Assembly: GCA_013398175.1 (NCBI GenBank)
Contig: VZRZ01007419.1
Coordinates: 103,482-167,481, forward strand
Reading direction: 5' to 3'
Source of the DNA: Climacteris rufus
Taxonomy: Eukaryota; Chordata; Aves; Passeriformes; Climacteridae
Length of the DNA: 64,000 nucleotides
Part shown: in pieces, positions 37,441 to 50,800 of the stretch
Numbering within the stretch: position 1 is the stretch's first letter
Layout: each line of letters opens with the position of its first letter
Translations under genes and position numbers: made by a program
The notes under the pieces: generated by a model
Told to the model about the DNA's origin: nothing
Databases searched by the model: none
The model's input: the letters and a program-made list of their open reading frames with translations, nothing else

Positions 37441-40250
37441 TGTAGCCCTAGTTGTCTGTTCCAGACACTAGCAGAAGTTCATTTTCTGCCTTAAATATGA
37501 TAATATTAAGATAAGCTGTCCTGTCTGGTGAAACTAATCCAATAACGCAGTTTCTGATACCTCAAAAACAGGGACAGAGAAAAGCACTGTTGTGCTCAGC
37601 CTTCATGCAAGTATTCCTGTAATAGATTCAGTGCCTGATGTCTGACTGTTAGGAGGATATGAGGAAAGTGGAGGCAACACAGAGAGCAGAACCAGATACA
37701 AAGGTTAAAACATTGCAATTGTGGAATAAAGTATACTTGATTAAATGGAAGTTAAAGTGAAACACAAAAAAATGCTGGTTTGAATTCTGATGAACTATCC
37801 AAGGTTATGTGAGGAAAGGTAAAAGGATTAAGGAAAAAAAAATCAAACAACCTTAGACTGTGATCTCTGCAGGGAGAGGAAAGATGATAGATTGGGTTTT
37901 TTTCCATATACCTAAAACAGGCAATATCAAAGAAAAGATTCTTGAAGGAACTACTTCAGGTGCTACTTGTCCTCTGAAACTTGCTGAATTCACTTTGCCA
38001 GGTATTAGACAGTGTAGGACAGTAAACTCTTCAGGTAAGGGCCATCCCTTCATAAAATCACTGTGGGAGGATGCTGAGCTATGTAAAAGCACATATGGAA
38101 AATGGAAAGAGTGATGGAAACAACAGGGAAATTTACCAGATTGAAGCAGATTGAAAGTATAGAAGAACAGGGCGAGGCTAAAGTGAGTTTTTGTGAAACA
38201 AGGAAAAGGTGTTGTAGGGTCCTCTCTGCTTCCCCTTGCTTTTACTGCTATCCTAAGGTACCTAGAAGTTCCATTTCTCTTTGAAGAAAGAGGTCATGTT
38301 AGAAACTAAGCCAGAGAAGGGAGCTCCAAAAGGAAAAAGGGATAGTTGCTAGATGCAGATATGGTAGGTGTTAGCCAGCACACCTCAAATTTGGGGTATT
38401 TGCTTCCCCCAAATAACAGTTGTCTGCATTACAAAACCACTGTACTTAATTCTGTGTGGCTTGTTATGTAATGCTGCCTTTGCAAAATAAGTGCTCAAGG
38501 ATAAATCTTGTATGACAAATAAATCGCCTCTTGCTCTTGGTTCTTTCAGGTGAGGCAGAGCTATAATGTAGAGTCAGCTAATGTGCAGACTTAGCAGAAA
38601 AATGGATCTTTTTTTCCTGTGGTAGGCAAGTCATCAGAGGAGATACTTGAGACAACTTAATTGCAGGTGCAATTGAATAAATAAGGTACTTTTTTTTTTC
38701 CCCTCCCCAGATGACTCCTTTCATTTCATAAATTCATATTTTTAACAAGAGAAAAGGAAGCAGTTGCTATTCAGTACAATGTTCCACGTAGTACAGATCT
38801 CCTTTTTTCAATGTGTTGCTGCCTTAAGAGGCCAGCTTCAGCAGTTTTAAGGTTTTTTACATACTGTTTTCACTTAGGGCAGTGCAAATTTCTTTGGAAA
38901 TCTCTGACAATCAATTAAGTAAATGAGAAAATAGAATGCTTGTAATTAAGATAATCAAGTGACTTGAAATCCGCCCTACTAGTGCTAATATCTGTATATC
39001 TCCAAGCTGTCTGTTAATTAAGCACCATGTAAGTGTTGCAATTAGACTCAGGCTGCTTTGGTGAAAACAAGAGAGATGAAGACAATTGGAGGGGTTTTAC
39101 TGTATGTGAAAATCTTGGTTGGTTTAAAGCATTTCATTATTGTTTGTGAGGTTGCTGTGTTGCTGCAGACACTCCCAGGATGCCTGAGGACTGTTGCAGA
39201 CTTCAACTACTTCTGAAACAGGTGACCCAAAGGAAATACACTTTGGTTTGCAAAAGCTACCTTTCTTCTCAGGGGTGGGGTTATTTTCCCCTCCATTTCA
39301 TGAATGAGTTTTGGATATTGAGCTCTGAAGCCAAGTGAATAAGGGGTTAGATATTTTGTTCTACAGAGGAAACTGTAAAGGAAAGAATGGGGAGAGAGGA
39401 ATTTTTCTGACTAGTTCTTACAATACTTTTTCCTGCTTTTGTGTTTTGTTTTGTGCTTTTTCTCTGATATGTGGACCCTAAAGTTGCCCAGATCTTCCTC
39501 TGAGACAAAACAGCATCTTAATATATTTTTGTTGGGAGACAAACACAGCATGAGACTAACAGGGTAATGTGGGTGTACTCAGATTGTGATTCTTCATTTA
39601 TTTTCTGGTGCTTTGTGGGCAGGCAAAAGGCTCTGTCAGGGTCAATGTGTGTCTGTGAGGGACTGGGAAGGACCCCTTCCCTCTGTGTGGGTGACCCTGG
39701 TGGTCACACAGCAACTTCAAACAAGTTTATTGTGGTTTTGTGAGATGTGGGGTTTGGAGCATTTATGTTTCCTCCTTTTCTACTGTGTGTATCTTTTGAT
39801 GGCTGCAGGCACACATGAGAAGACACCATGGAAGTAGCAGAAGAGCCATGTTGAGGGAATCAAAAAAGCTTTGCCAGCTTAGAATGGGCAAACTTGGGTC
39901 TCATTGGCTGGGGATGCCAAACCAACTAAATAGGGCAAAACGGAGGATGAACCTGCTACTTTGCCAGATATTGCTGTGGCTGCTTTAATATTACATTTTT
40001 AGCTTCAGATGAAGTAGTACACCTGATTTGGGTGGACATCAGCTTGATGAAGTTGTTGCACAAATAATGAATAAAAGTAGTATGTTGTTTTGTTTATTTT
40101 TTCAAAAATCTGCTTTTACAGCACAATGTTCTTCCTCATGACAAATGAGCCTCTTCACTGACACTGTGTTTTCCAGTAATACCATTTACATTTTTAGAAA
40201 GAAGTGAAGAAGAAAACTTACAGGACGCCTTCAATTTTTAGCTTGTTTTT

Positions 40251-40256
40251 TTTTAT
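40251..40256 (-). terminator. B3GALT1: Candidate B3GALT1 poly(A) signal
   Basis: AATAAA on the minus strand, followed downstream by a pyrimidine-rich region with gtcctgtaagttttcttctt. Chosen over nearer candidates because the intervening sequence looks like continuous UTR; the choice is weak. Confidence 0.35.
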
Positions 40257-42773
40257 TATTATTATTTGACATTGATACAAAAAAATAGTATCTTGATTAG
40301 CAGCTTTGCTGGCAAACCCACAAAACTGTAAATAATACATTAATCTAAAAGAATGCACTCCTACAGACACTAGATAAAACAATATATACAATTTAGACAA
40401 ATAAATACATAAGTACAGCCAGTCATATATAATGATACACCTAAAGTTCGGTTACTGTTGACAAGCTTTTCTAGTTAATTACAATCTTCATTTACAAATT
40501 GCCATTGCCATCTACATTATAAAGACAAAAAAATCTCAGTAAAGAATCAAAATTGATACTTAACATTATTGTTAGGAAATGTGGAAAATGAACCTCGCGA
40601 CTTCTGTTTAAATACTCTCACAGCTTTAGCAAAATAAAAGAGAAAAAATGCTTTTGTGGAAAAACTCCTCCTAAAGAGAGGCACTTTCCCCCATCTGCTT
40701 CACTCAATGTGCTTTGTTCATGTACATTTTGGAATCAAAATGTGATTATAGTCACACTTTTGAAGTGACTAGAAGCCAGCATGTTTAACCAAGTTGTCAT
40801 TTGTCCCATGCCTAATGAAACAAAATGACCTTTAAGTAATGTAAATATTTTTTTGATTAAAGGAAGTCTATTGAAAACACTTGTTTCTTAACAGTATCCC
40901 ATGTGGCACAAATACTACTGTGTGGAAGGGACAACTGTCCCTATGAGTAGATGTATTGCTACCTTTCTATATCCAGGTTACAATACTGAAATTTTTGAGC
41001 AAAGAGAAAATAATAAATCTAAGTGTAATGAGCTAGTGAAGTCTAACATCAGAAAATTAATAAAAGTATAAAATTAGGCTTCCATTGTGTTGTTTTAAAT
41101 TCACTTGACAGCAAAAGAAAAAATACCTTGTACATTCAAAATTTAGGGCACACATGCTTAAGGCTCTTGAAACACTGGACAAATATAATGCCTCACTCAG
41201 CTCCATGCATAACAGAATGCTACATAGCAAGCAGACTTACACATATATACAACTGAATACAGAAGAAAATGCCTTAAAAATATGTACATCAGTTTCAAGA
41301 TGAACATTTACATTTTGTGTTGATGGTCTGTCTACTTTTAAAGTGGCAGGAAATACACTTTTTCAGATACTATTTTCAAGGTGTACTTTGCAATTATTAA
41401 TGCATTCTATTTGTACTAGGAGAAATTCAAGGCTACTATGCTACTGGAGCCCTGAGGTATCTGGATTGGGAGCCCTGCTGTCCTTCTGGTTATTAATCAA
41501 AGGCTGCAGAAGCATCAGCAGAAATAAGGCAACCAAATCCATTTGCTTGTGATTCAGAACCCCCAAATTACTGCACAGTGCAGAGGGATAGCAGAAGTGA
41601 TTGCAGCCTGTGGGTTCACATTATTACAAAATGTGTTCCTGGTATGATGGATCTATGCTGTCTGATTTACCTGAGGGCTGGGGATGAATTCCACCCTCGT
41701 TTCCATTCACAAACAAGCATATTGTGGGACTTATGTAAGGAAATCTGAACTTCACCCCATCAGCATGTTATACATTCACTTATGCAAGTAGTTGTACCTT
41801 GGGAGTTCAGAGTTTGACAGGGCAGAGCAATTTAACAAGGACTAGATCAAATAGGGAAGGATAAATCTTAATTATGCTGCAAGAGATTTAGCATTTTAAT
41901 GAAAATTACTGGGTGTTTGTTTGTTTTGATTTATGAAGGGTACACAGGCTTCTGTTAACAGTAACTGTTGTGTAGCTGTCTGTTGTGTAGCTTCACCTTT
42001 AGATCTGAAATAGATTTGTTTGAGATGGCTCCTGCTAGTGACTTAAAGGCCAGGTACACTTTACCTTATTTACAAGTAGTTATTTTCAAAATGATAGTGC
42101 TGCATCTGTGAACAAGTCTAACAATTTGCCATGAAATGACATTCTTAGGGTAGCATCTTCATTCCTGTGTTACTGTTATAAAGTGCTGTGTACATCTATG
42201 GCAAAATCAGGGCTAAGTTTTCTTTTAAATTCTTATTCAGTTAATTTCTAACAATTTTACAGACATCCTGAATAACATACAGTCTTAACAGTTTTGCATA
42301 TGTTACACAATGCCAGCTGCAATGAATGAGACTTTTTGTGTGCTGAGAACGGTGTGAGTAATCTACAGCTAATAATATATTTGGTGAGTTTTGGTTTTTC
42401 GTAACTTGTGTGTGAGTTCTTCATTCCAAATTATTTGCTGAGCAATATCATATTTTACCTCTGTTATAAGGTGGTGCTGAATAGAGATTACTTGAATTTA
42501 TCAAAGAGTTTTCATGACATTTCAGAACATTCATATTCAAAACACATACAAGCACATTATGAAACTTGAATAAATTGTGTGTATTTGATTTCTGTTGCAT
42601 GTCCAAGGGAATCTCCTTAGTGGGACCTCAGTGAGTGTTGACTGTGATAAGTAAACTGAGAGCTTCAAAGGGGTTTTTAGAAAGGCTAGAGTTTGGGGTT
42701 TTTTTGATAGGTGTTTCTTTAAAAGCCCTCTTTTTTTCTGCAAAATTTGTACATAACTGTTATGTACCCTGTT

Positions 42774-42813
42774 GTCCAATCAATAGAAAATTGATTGCAT
42801 TCTTTTATTGGAC
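42774..42813. repeat. Nested inverted repeats
   Basis: CAATCAAT (42777-42784) and ATTGATTG (42790-42797) form an 8-bp stem with a 5-base loop. GTCCAAT (42774-42780) can instead pair with ATTGGAC (42807-42813). The two stems share bases and so exclude each other. They lie in the inferred B3GALT1 3' UTR. Confidence 0.7.
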
Positions 42814-43831
42814 TAAATTCTTCTTTTCTACAGCTTTAAAAATCTGTTAGAATCTTGTTCCTGTATGTACTGCAGCAAAAAGTAAAGCTTACCCTTAGAA
42901 AGCTGCTTTTGTTTTGTTTTTTGGTAAATAGTGCACTGACTGATGTTGAAGGAATACACTGCTTATTGACACTTTTAGCATTCAATATATTGCTATTCAA
43001 GACACTTAATGGAGAATCCATTGAAACTAATGGAAACATTGCCTTGCTTTGAAATTAAAAGTTAAGATATTCATGCTTTTCTCATATATTTTTAAGATAG
43101 TTTTTCATACATCTCCCCTGTCTTATTTCACCTACAGATTCTACTTCATTTTAAAATTGTGTTAGATCATTTATGGGCTATTTTAGGAAGGGTAAAGAAA
43201 TGGGTTATTCTGAAATAATTTAAAGAAATGCCATTTAGTGGATGAAAACATATTTCAGTGTGTGGGTTTGTTTCTAAGGCCAATGAGACTTTGATGTTCT
43301 TACCTGTCTAAATTCTGCTATTACACCACTAGTAAACTCTCTGGGAATTGCACATATTGTACTATAAAATATACATGTCAAAGTAGGTCTATAAGTTCAG
43401 TGCAAATGTATATATTAACAAGGCTCTAAATCGAGGTGGTTGTAGAGTGTCAAACAAATAAAAGTTTGTTTGTAATCCTTCATGTCTTAGGGCCTGAGTC
43501 TTATCTCACAGGCTGGGGTGTGAACTCTTAAGCAGCTCGTAATGGTTTATTACTGTCCTTTTACACACAGATGCAAGAGCTGATATGTGCAATAGGTGAT
43601 AATAAAATCTGAGATTTGACTCTAGATCCTTTCAGTTGGCATAATGTCCTTGTGAAAAAGAGCCTGAAGTTTGTAAACCAGTAGTCAAAGTGAGAATGAA
43701 AAATCAGTCATTACAAATTCTCTCACAGTTAGTATCCCACAGGTTAGCCCGTAAATCAGCAGATCACTTTGTCAAAAAATAACCAAACTCAACCAAAATT
43801 TAAAAAAGAGGTATTTACATCTGTAAAAATC

Positions 43832-44815
43832 TTAACATCTAAGATGTTTCTTGCTGGACATGTCATTCCAAATCCTGTGCATTTCTTCTGGTGTTATCTG
43901 GTGCACTGTGATCACCCTGCGGTACCTGCACAAGCTGTAGGCCATTTTCCAGTGATTGAAGCCACTGTTTTGGAAGGGGTGAATGCCCAGCTTCCGAAGG
44001 CAGAGTCCAACGTACACATCTTCAAGATGAAGAAGTCTGGTATGAAGGGAGGTTTTGTAAATCAGTTCTGCTACATCAGCTGAAAAAATGTAGCCAGTGC
44101 CTGAACAGAAGGGGGGATAATTGCTGTCGGGATACAAATCTCTGGGCATGTACCACTTACTGCGAACATCTCTTATTGGTCCTCCGTTTATAACGTAACC
44201 GGTGAAGTACCTTCTCCTTGGCTTGGTGTTAGGTTTCAGCAGCTTATAAATAAGATTGTCCATATTTACAAAAATATCACTGTCTGTCTTCATAACGTAC
44301 TTTGCTTTTGAACAAAATGTTGCTACCCACCTCATCCCCATCAATGTTTTCAGAGTGAGGTTATGGTAAGAGTCGATAAAATCCTCCACAATAATGTCAT
44401 GAAAAATTTGGCTTTCTTGCTCTACCATTTGATTTAACACAGGATCTGCATTTTTTCCTAGAAGAAACAGTGTGGCGATTTTAATTCCTTTAAAGTTGTT
44501 TTCATCTCCCCACGTTTCTCGAATGGCTTGCCTTGCATCAAACTCTTTGTGAGTTGTACTGATAAGAATGACCAAGAAAGGGACGCTTTTCTCACATTTA
44601 TTGGGCTCGTTGATGAGGAAGTCAAAGGAATGTGGATTTATAGGTCGAGTTCTTATGTTGCCAAAGGAAACGTTTTTTCTGGCTATGGATATGCTACTAC
44701 TGACCTGCCTGTGGCCTGTGTAGGAAGAAGTAGGACGAGTTATACTTAAGTACCAAAGAGCGCTTGCCCAGCAAACTACTGTCAAAATGTATAAGCATGA
44801 GACCTTTGAAGCCAT
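43832..44815 (-). CDS. B3GALT1: Beta-1,3-galactosyltransferase 1
   Basis: An intact 327-codon single-exon coding sequence. The enzyme is a type II Golgi membrane protein that transfers galactose from UDP-galactose in beta-1,3 linkage to terminal N-acetylglucosamine, building type 1 chains; it belongs to glycosyltransferase family 31. Visible features: a short cytoplasmic tail, a signal anchor at about residues 6-26, a variable stem, the family motif RQAIRETWG at 95-103, the metal-binding DxD motif as DSD at 178-180, and EDVYVG at 265-270. Potential N-glycosylation sites are N48 (NVS) and N152 (NLT). The start was chosen at MASKVSCLY: it has a good Kozak context (A at -3, G at +4) and matches the family start. 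The frame stays open about 20 codons upstream but without an ATG. It is one residue longer than human B3GALT1 (326, from memory); the extra residue is in the stem. Confidence 0.98.
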   Translation of the reverse strand: MASKVSCLYILTVVCWASALWYLSITRPTSSYTGHRQVSSSISIARKNVSFGNIRTRPINPHSFDFLINEPNKCEKSVPFLVILISTTHKEFDARQAIRETWGDENNFKGIKIATLFLLGKNADPVLNQMVEQESQIFHDIIVEDFIDSYHNLTLKTLMGMRWVATFCSKAKYVMKTDSDIFVNMDNLIYKLLKPNTKPRRRYFTGYVINGGPIRDVRSKWYMPRDLYPDSNYPPFCSGTGYIFSADVAELIYKTSLHTRLLHLEDVYVGLCLRKLGIHPFQNSGFNHWKMAYSLCRYRRVITVHQITPEEMHRIWNDMSSKKHLRC

Positions 44816-44882
44816 TGTTCCTCTAGCTCTTCTAGTCCGTGTGATGAATAAATAGCCTTTGTACCGTCGGTGCACCTGTGTC
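44816..44882 (-). other. B3GALT1: B3GALT1 5' UTR part of the coding exon and splice acceptor
   Basis: On the minus strand the sequence tatgctgcctctccag ends at 44883 and provides a pyrimidine-rich acceptor, so the coding exon probably starts at 44882 and carries about 67 bases of 5' leader before the ATG. Mammalian B3GALT1 likewise has its whole coding region in the last exon with non-coding exons far upstream. An alternative AG a few bases downstream (after gacacag) cannot be excluded. Confidence 0.55.
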
Positions 44883-47800
44883 CTGGAGAGGCAGCATACT
44901 ATTAATGAAACGTGAAAGTTCGATATAGGAAAGTAACTCTGTAATCATTCATGGATCTCAAATAGGAGCTATTAACCCTGATGATACTCAGCTTTTCTTC
45001 TTTTACTAGCAGCGGCTTCCATTTCTTGGAATTTTCTGTTATTTCTGAAAAAAATGAAGAAACATTTTCCATTGCGAAATCATAAAAGCCTAGGGCAAGA
45101 AAAATGAGCTTATATATATGGTTGGCCATTAATAAGCTAAGTGTCTTAATGCCTTTTTTTTCTCATGTACTGGAATAGAGCAGTGTAACTGAAGTAATGC
45201 CTTTATGATTGGTAATTTCTCACAGACGGTTTTATATTAAAAAAGTTAAGCATACATAGCATGTTGACTGTTTAGATACTTCTAAAGGTATACGAAAATA
45301 ATTTTATGGTTTCTAGCATTTTCTTCCTAGGATTTTTTCTGGACATTCTTTCACAATGTGCTGTGGAACATTTAAAAATTATTTAAAGAATGAAAAATAG
45401 TGTACTTTATTCTGGGATCAATAGCATCTGTGGCACCTATGCACACAAATACCTACAAATCTAATTTGGTCTAAATGTTGTTAATGCCTGTCCTTCTAAC
45501 AAGGGCACAATTTGGTGGAAATCAGACAGAATGGAACTGATTGGAACAGAATGGAAAGGCACAGGAGAAAGAGAGATACATATGCTGTCTTACCCATGTA
45601 AAGATCAGCGCTCAAGTAGACTCCATACAAGTCTAAAAATAAATTAACACAGTTCAGTTATTCTTGTTGGCTTCCTTCTCCTCTCCCCCACAACCAGTCT
45701 TTTCATGAACAAATATCATTTGTGCACCATGTAAGATAAATCACGATGGCAGCCTAGCAATGGTGGCACTTTGCTGGCTAGTGTGTGGAGCAGTTGCCTG
45801 CCTGGACAGGGTTCCTGCACTGGCAGCTCTGTCCTGTGCTGTTCCAGTCTGGCCTCCAGCATTGGGTAGCTTTGAGGCTTTCTGGGATCAAGGGAAAGCG
45901 CCAGCCCTGAATCTTCCTTTGCTTTTAGCAAGGTTCCTGGGAACTAGTTCGTTTATCATCATTTTGTGGAAATGAGACAAGATGCCTCAAGCCTGCCAGC
46001 TCACTGCTGACTCCTCCAAGGCACAGCAGTGGCTGGAGAGTGCCTGTAGGCTCCACCATCCCGAGCTTTACTATTGCATTGCTTCAGAACTGAAGGATAG
46101 TAGAAGCATGCAACAGAAGAGCTTTATGCAAGAGTCTCTGAAATATGTAACATTTACTTTGGATAGAACAAAATATGTATTCAGATAAAAAGATAGAAGC
46201 CCTGTCTCAGAAATGTCCTTTCTGATTTCACACCGCTCTGACACGTTGCAGACAGACTGCCCCTCTAGGCAGGCTGTCAGAGGGAAAGGACTGTTACCCT
46301 GTGTCACTATTTCACACTGAGGTTTAAGAACAGCAGAGAAACAATCTGAACATTTGCTAAATCTATACAGGCTGTAATCTCCTTATAAATTCTTACAGCT
46401 AGTGCTGTCCTGCTAGTCTTTGTTACTTGCACTTTTAATTATTTAATGACCAGAATTCATAGACTGCTCTTCCCTTCCCCAAAATAGAGTAATGTGAATT
46501 TTTTGCCCATTTCAGACCTTTATCACTTTCAATTGGTTTTGCCCTATAACGGGCAATTTAATGAGGTAGAGGTGGATTGTGATCTCCTTCAGTACTTGTC
46601 ACAGGACTCAGGGATTGCGGTCTTTCCCCACCAAGCAGTACCAGCAAGCAGTTGGGAGCAGCGTCCTTAAGTGAAACCTTTAATTGCTCCACAGGGCTGT
46701 GAACACAATGATCTTGGCAGGGCAGGCACATGTACATCCTTGTAAATAAATACAGTTGTGATACATATATACACAGACACTACTGTAGTGTCTGGAACTG
46801 TGATACAGTTCTGAGAAAGGTAAAACCCATGCCTGATCTGGTAGGTAGGATTTGTTTCTGGCTTCACTGCAGAGTTCTGCCAACCACCCCTGCTGGAAAT
46901 GCCAGTGAGGAAAACCACCAGGCACAAAATGCCATAATGTAATGAAGACATGGGAGTGTAAGGTCTAGAAAAGTGTGTTAATAAAGAAAGAAATACAGCA
47001 ATTCTGAATTGGAGATGTAGAATGAAAGCTATGTAGGTCAGTGTATTTAATGGACTCCAGCACTAAGGTGTCACAAATAAGTGTAATATTCTGCATATGA
47101 TGTATTATTTTAGGAACCTATACGTTGCATTATCTAAAAGTGCATGATATCTATTTTTTCATAAAGGTAGGCTCATTAGTTACCATGAGCATGGTACAGA
47201 TATCTGAGGGAAAGGAAAATGTAACCAATGCTTCTTAAAAACTGCAAAATTACATAAAATAGCTTTTCAGTCCAGCAATGTCATGGCTGTGATATCCAAT
47301 CTTGTGTGCTCTGAAAGGATTAGAAGCAGCAAAAGCCTTAGTCTGCTTTGAAGAAAGATTCCAAGCTGTTGTAGGGATTTTTTTTCTCAGTTATGAAATC
47401 TATAGGTAGCTGTGCAGGGTGAATGTTTCTTATATTGGCCCTTGAATTGCTGTCTCTTGAAACAAGATTATCTTTTCCTGTAATGTATTCAGTGGGGGGT
47501 TTTGTTTGTTTCCTTTGAATTTTTAAAAGAAAAACAAGGGTTGATATGGTGTGCTTTGATTTGGAGTGTTTTACACCAATCCTATGGTAATTTTTTAGCA
47601 AAGTGTAGGTGAAGTGGTTAAGAGTGAGCTGGCTGTAGTTTTTCTGATGAGTGAAAATTTAAATTTAATTATTTTTTAGGAAGATTGAGGGGAAAAACAA
47701 AATGAGCACTCCCTCCTATTCCTCCTTACAGGGAGTCTCTCTGCTATTCCAACTCTGTTGTGTGGTGATGATGTAAAAATTAAAGTTCATATTCCTGCTT

Positions 47801-50800
47801 TACTTGAGTTTTTTGCTAGATATGGGGAAGAGATTTGTAAGAAAATAACATAAGCAAAATTGGCAAATAGTGTAAATACAATACCAAATTAGCTGAGAAG
47901 TCTTGGTCTGTAATTTAGGTGAGATTATTGTTGCCTCAAGGACTGATCTCTCTCCCTCTTTGTAGTATCACAGAGGGGGTTGGATAAGTAGCTATGTCTT
48001 GTATTTTTTTGGCCGCAGGGCAAATGCTACTACAAATTATTTCTGGTAAAATTGGTCCTGCCCAGTAATTTCAATGTTTAGCTTGCACAAGCAAGAAAAT
48101 ATATAGCTTGATTAGGCAGGGAAATATGAACTAAGCAATGAAATAATTTGTGATGTTTTAGCAGTCAAGAATTTCAGAGGTTGCCAAATTCTGTTATTAA
48201 AGATGATGCTAATCGATCAAGATCCTAAACAAGCGCCTAACTCAGGCTTACCTTCAACACAGGAATAATTCTAGGAATTTTGCAAAGTTATTCAGAGTAT
48301 CAAAGTCTGTAACAGCAAACCTTTTTGTTGTCATGCGTTGTGACCTGAAACTAAAATTTGCAACCATGCAGTATGTGGGACTTGCATATCAAGAATGTGA
48401 ATTACAAAGAATGAAATCAGAGTGTAAAATTAATGTACTCAAATGATAGTGAATTAAAAATTTTGTGTTAATTACTAACTTGGAAAAGAGGAGGTATAAT
48501 GTGTGTGAACTAAGATCACTATGGTCAAAATAATAACTGAAAGCAGTTCAATGCCCATGTTACTGTGCTTCCTTTTGCAGTTTGCCCAGAAATTGTTCAG
48601 AACATTTTTAACCTTGTCAATAGTACATGTTTCAAAAGCTGCTTTCAATTTTAAAGTGTGTAGTAAATTCATGAATATACTGCATTTTGGTCCCGATACT
48701 GGATTCAATATATCATCGCTATAAGGATAACTTTTATTTTTTTCAGTTTTGCCATGATCTTCTTGAATTTGGTGTTGAAATTTGAAGACCCTCTAACTAG
48801 GAAGATACGGCATGTCATAGGGAGAGTGGAAAGCTTTTATCAGCTTTGGATTTTGTCTGTTGGGATGTAGGGTATGTCACTTTTGGGGACACTCACACAG
48901 CAAAAATGAGGTGTCACCTCCTTCTTTTTCCACTCCACAGAAGAAAGGAAGCTTTTTAGCAGGGCAGTAGCAACATTTAAGCTGTTGGATCCTTGTTTTT
49001 AAGAATGTTTTAATTCAACCTGCCCCTTTTTCTAACCTGGTTGTCATAGTATAAGTAATAAAAGGCTCAAGCACTGAGGATAGATGATTGCAAAAAGCAA
49101 ATGTTTAGCATTGTGTTTCTGTACTATGACACGAAGTTGTGCACTTCATTGCACTATTCACAGCTCTCTGCAAGCCAGAGAAGCCACCCAGTCAGAGCAC
49201 AGAAAGCTGTACTGTGTAACTTCTGTTAGTAATTGTCTTGATGAGGACTCTGAGTATTTGCAGCAAACCTTTTATGAGCTGACTGCACATCAAGAATAAT
49301 CCTCCAGATAATGAGCACATTTGAGAATCTTGTTAACTGTTCCTGGGCAATTTTCAGGCAGATGCCAAATGAGTTCAGCAAACGTTACTCGTCAACTGCA
49401 ATGTTTTGCAAATATTTTGGAATGCTGCTGTCTCTGCTGAGAGGCTGTTAATCTTTGCTTCAAGGAAGCCTGTCCTATGTAAGTGTAGTTGTATTAATGC
49501 ATCTAGATCACAGTGGATGCATAGGACAGAAGCCCCACAGCTCTTGAAGCCTGGCTGGTTGTCATAGTTGTAATCCATGCTGTGTCACTGGTGCTGAGTG
49601 CAGGCAGTGAGGGTGCTGAGTCCTGGGGATGACCCTGGGTGACAAGCCAAGGGGGATCACAGCTGCTCATCCTGACACCCAGGAGTCTGTTAGGCAGAGC
49701 ACAACTGAGTCAAATTAACGCTGTGCATCTCTGCCAAAATGTACCTATTCCTTTCCCTGAACAAAAGAGGGAATGCAGCTGCTAAATTATTTAGCAAATG
49801 TAGCAAACTCTTCTCACTTTCCCTGAAGAGACATTTTTGTAAGTTTTCTATGATCATGGCTTTCATCTCTATATAGACCAAGATGCTGAAATGTCTTCAC
49901 CATTTATGACATCCTTAAATTACAGAAGGAAGAGTCTGTGATTATTACTGAATCTTGTTGAGAAGATAATTATACTGAACATTAAGAACACATCTACATG
50001 GAAATCTGGGGATCTGTTATGTTCTTGGCTGTGCGTTTTCATAATGTCATAATTTCTGGAGGAAATTCTGGACAGATGGCACAGGTGATTTAACAGGAGA
50101 TTGCAACCTCCTTTCTGGGAACTTCATTTAAGGTTTCTTAAATATTCTAAATGCTTTTTCTGTTCCTGGGTGTAATGGATCTGAAATCAAATCAGCGCTG
50201 CAAAGAAAGACCTTCCTCTCTAGAACACTGTGAAAAGGGACTAACAGGTGGAGAAGCCACAGTCTTAGGCTGGAGGGAGGAAAGTACAAGCATTCATTTC
50301 AGGTCCATATTTTTCAAAAAAATAAATTCTTCTATTTAGAGGGTTCATAGCTGTCATATGTTAACAGAAGCTGGCTTCCCTTCTCTTTCTTCAAAGACAA
50401 GGAGGACAAATATTCTCTGAATCATTGCTTGCTCACAGATACATTGGTGATAGGCTTTACCCTAGGCAGCAACTGAACGTGAAAGCAAGTATTTGCACAA
50501 CTGATTATTCCATACTAACAGTTCTCTTTTCGTGAATGTTAATTTGCAGGTAGTTTTTATTGTATTTCATCATTACACTGAAGAATTGATCTCTGGAAAT
50601 AAATCTGGTATTTATAATATATTTTTCAGTATTTACTATGTGCTCCTAATATGAAAAAAAGGTAAGAATGAACTGTCCATTATGGAATTTTATGAAAAAC
50701 ATCTATAGAGAAAATGAAAGCTACTGAATTTTCAGCAAATGTGCCCATGCTACTGAAACTTCCCTAATCTTTTAAGAGTTAAAAGTTAAGTCTACATGAA

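Larger units (their letters stand above)
25498..40234. other. Intergenic region between convergent STK39 and B3GALT1
   Basis: About 14.7 kb separates the two inferred 3' ends. It contains the CpG-rich patch at 25720-25990, the GC-rich patch at 32160-32375, a poly-T tract with an unresolved base at 30189-30260, tandem CR1 fragments at 34829-34998, an unexplained minus-strand open frame at 35514-36080 and another GC-rich stretch at 37050-37440. No protein-coding gene was recognised. Several stretches look like conserved non-coding sequence (see findings), but that is only an impression from homeodomain-type TAATTA content. Confidence 0.7.
40235..43831 (-). other. B3GALT1: B3GALT1 3' untranslated region (extent inferred)
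   Basis: AT-rich sequence following the B3GALT1 stop codon on the minus strand, with no recognised repeats and no clear splice sites. The proposed end rests on an AATAAA at plus-strand 40251-40256 followed by a T-rich, GT-containing stretch. Other AATAAA hexamers lie at about 43545-43550 (a much shorter UTR) and 40093-40098 (slightly longer). A long 3' UTR would be usual for this brain-expressed gene, but the true end needs transcript data. Confidence 0.4.

Noticed and set aside
43769..44083. Plus-strand frame of 104 codons opposite B3GALT1
   Set aside because: A shadow of the B3GALT1 coding sequence and its UTR on the other strand; no independent features.
43832..44815. Assignment of the galactosyltransferase to B3GALNT1 or another family member
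   Set aside because: The N-terminus MASKVSCLY and the near-complete agreement with B3GALT1, together with STK39 next door, exclude the relatives.
44816..44875. Extension of B3GALT1 by 20 codons upstream
   Set aside because: The upstream codon is GTG, not ATG; the family begins at MASKVSCLY, which has a good Kozak context.
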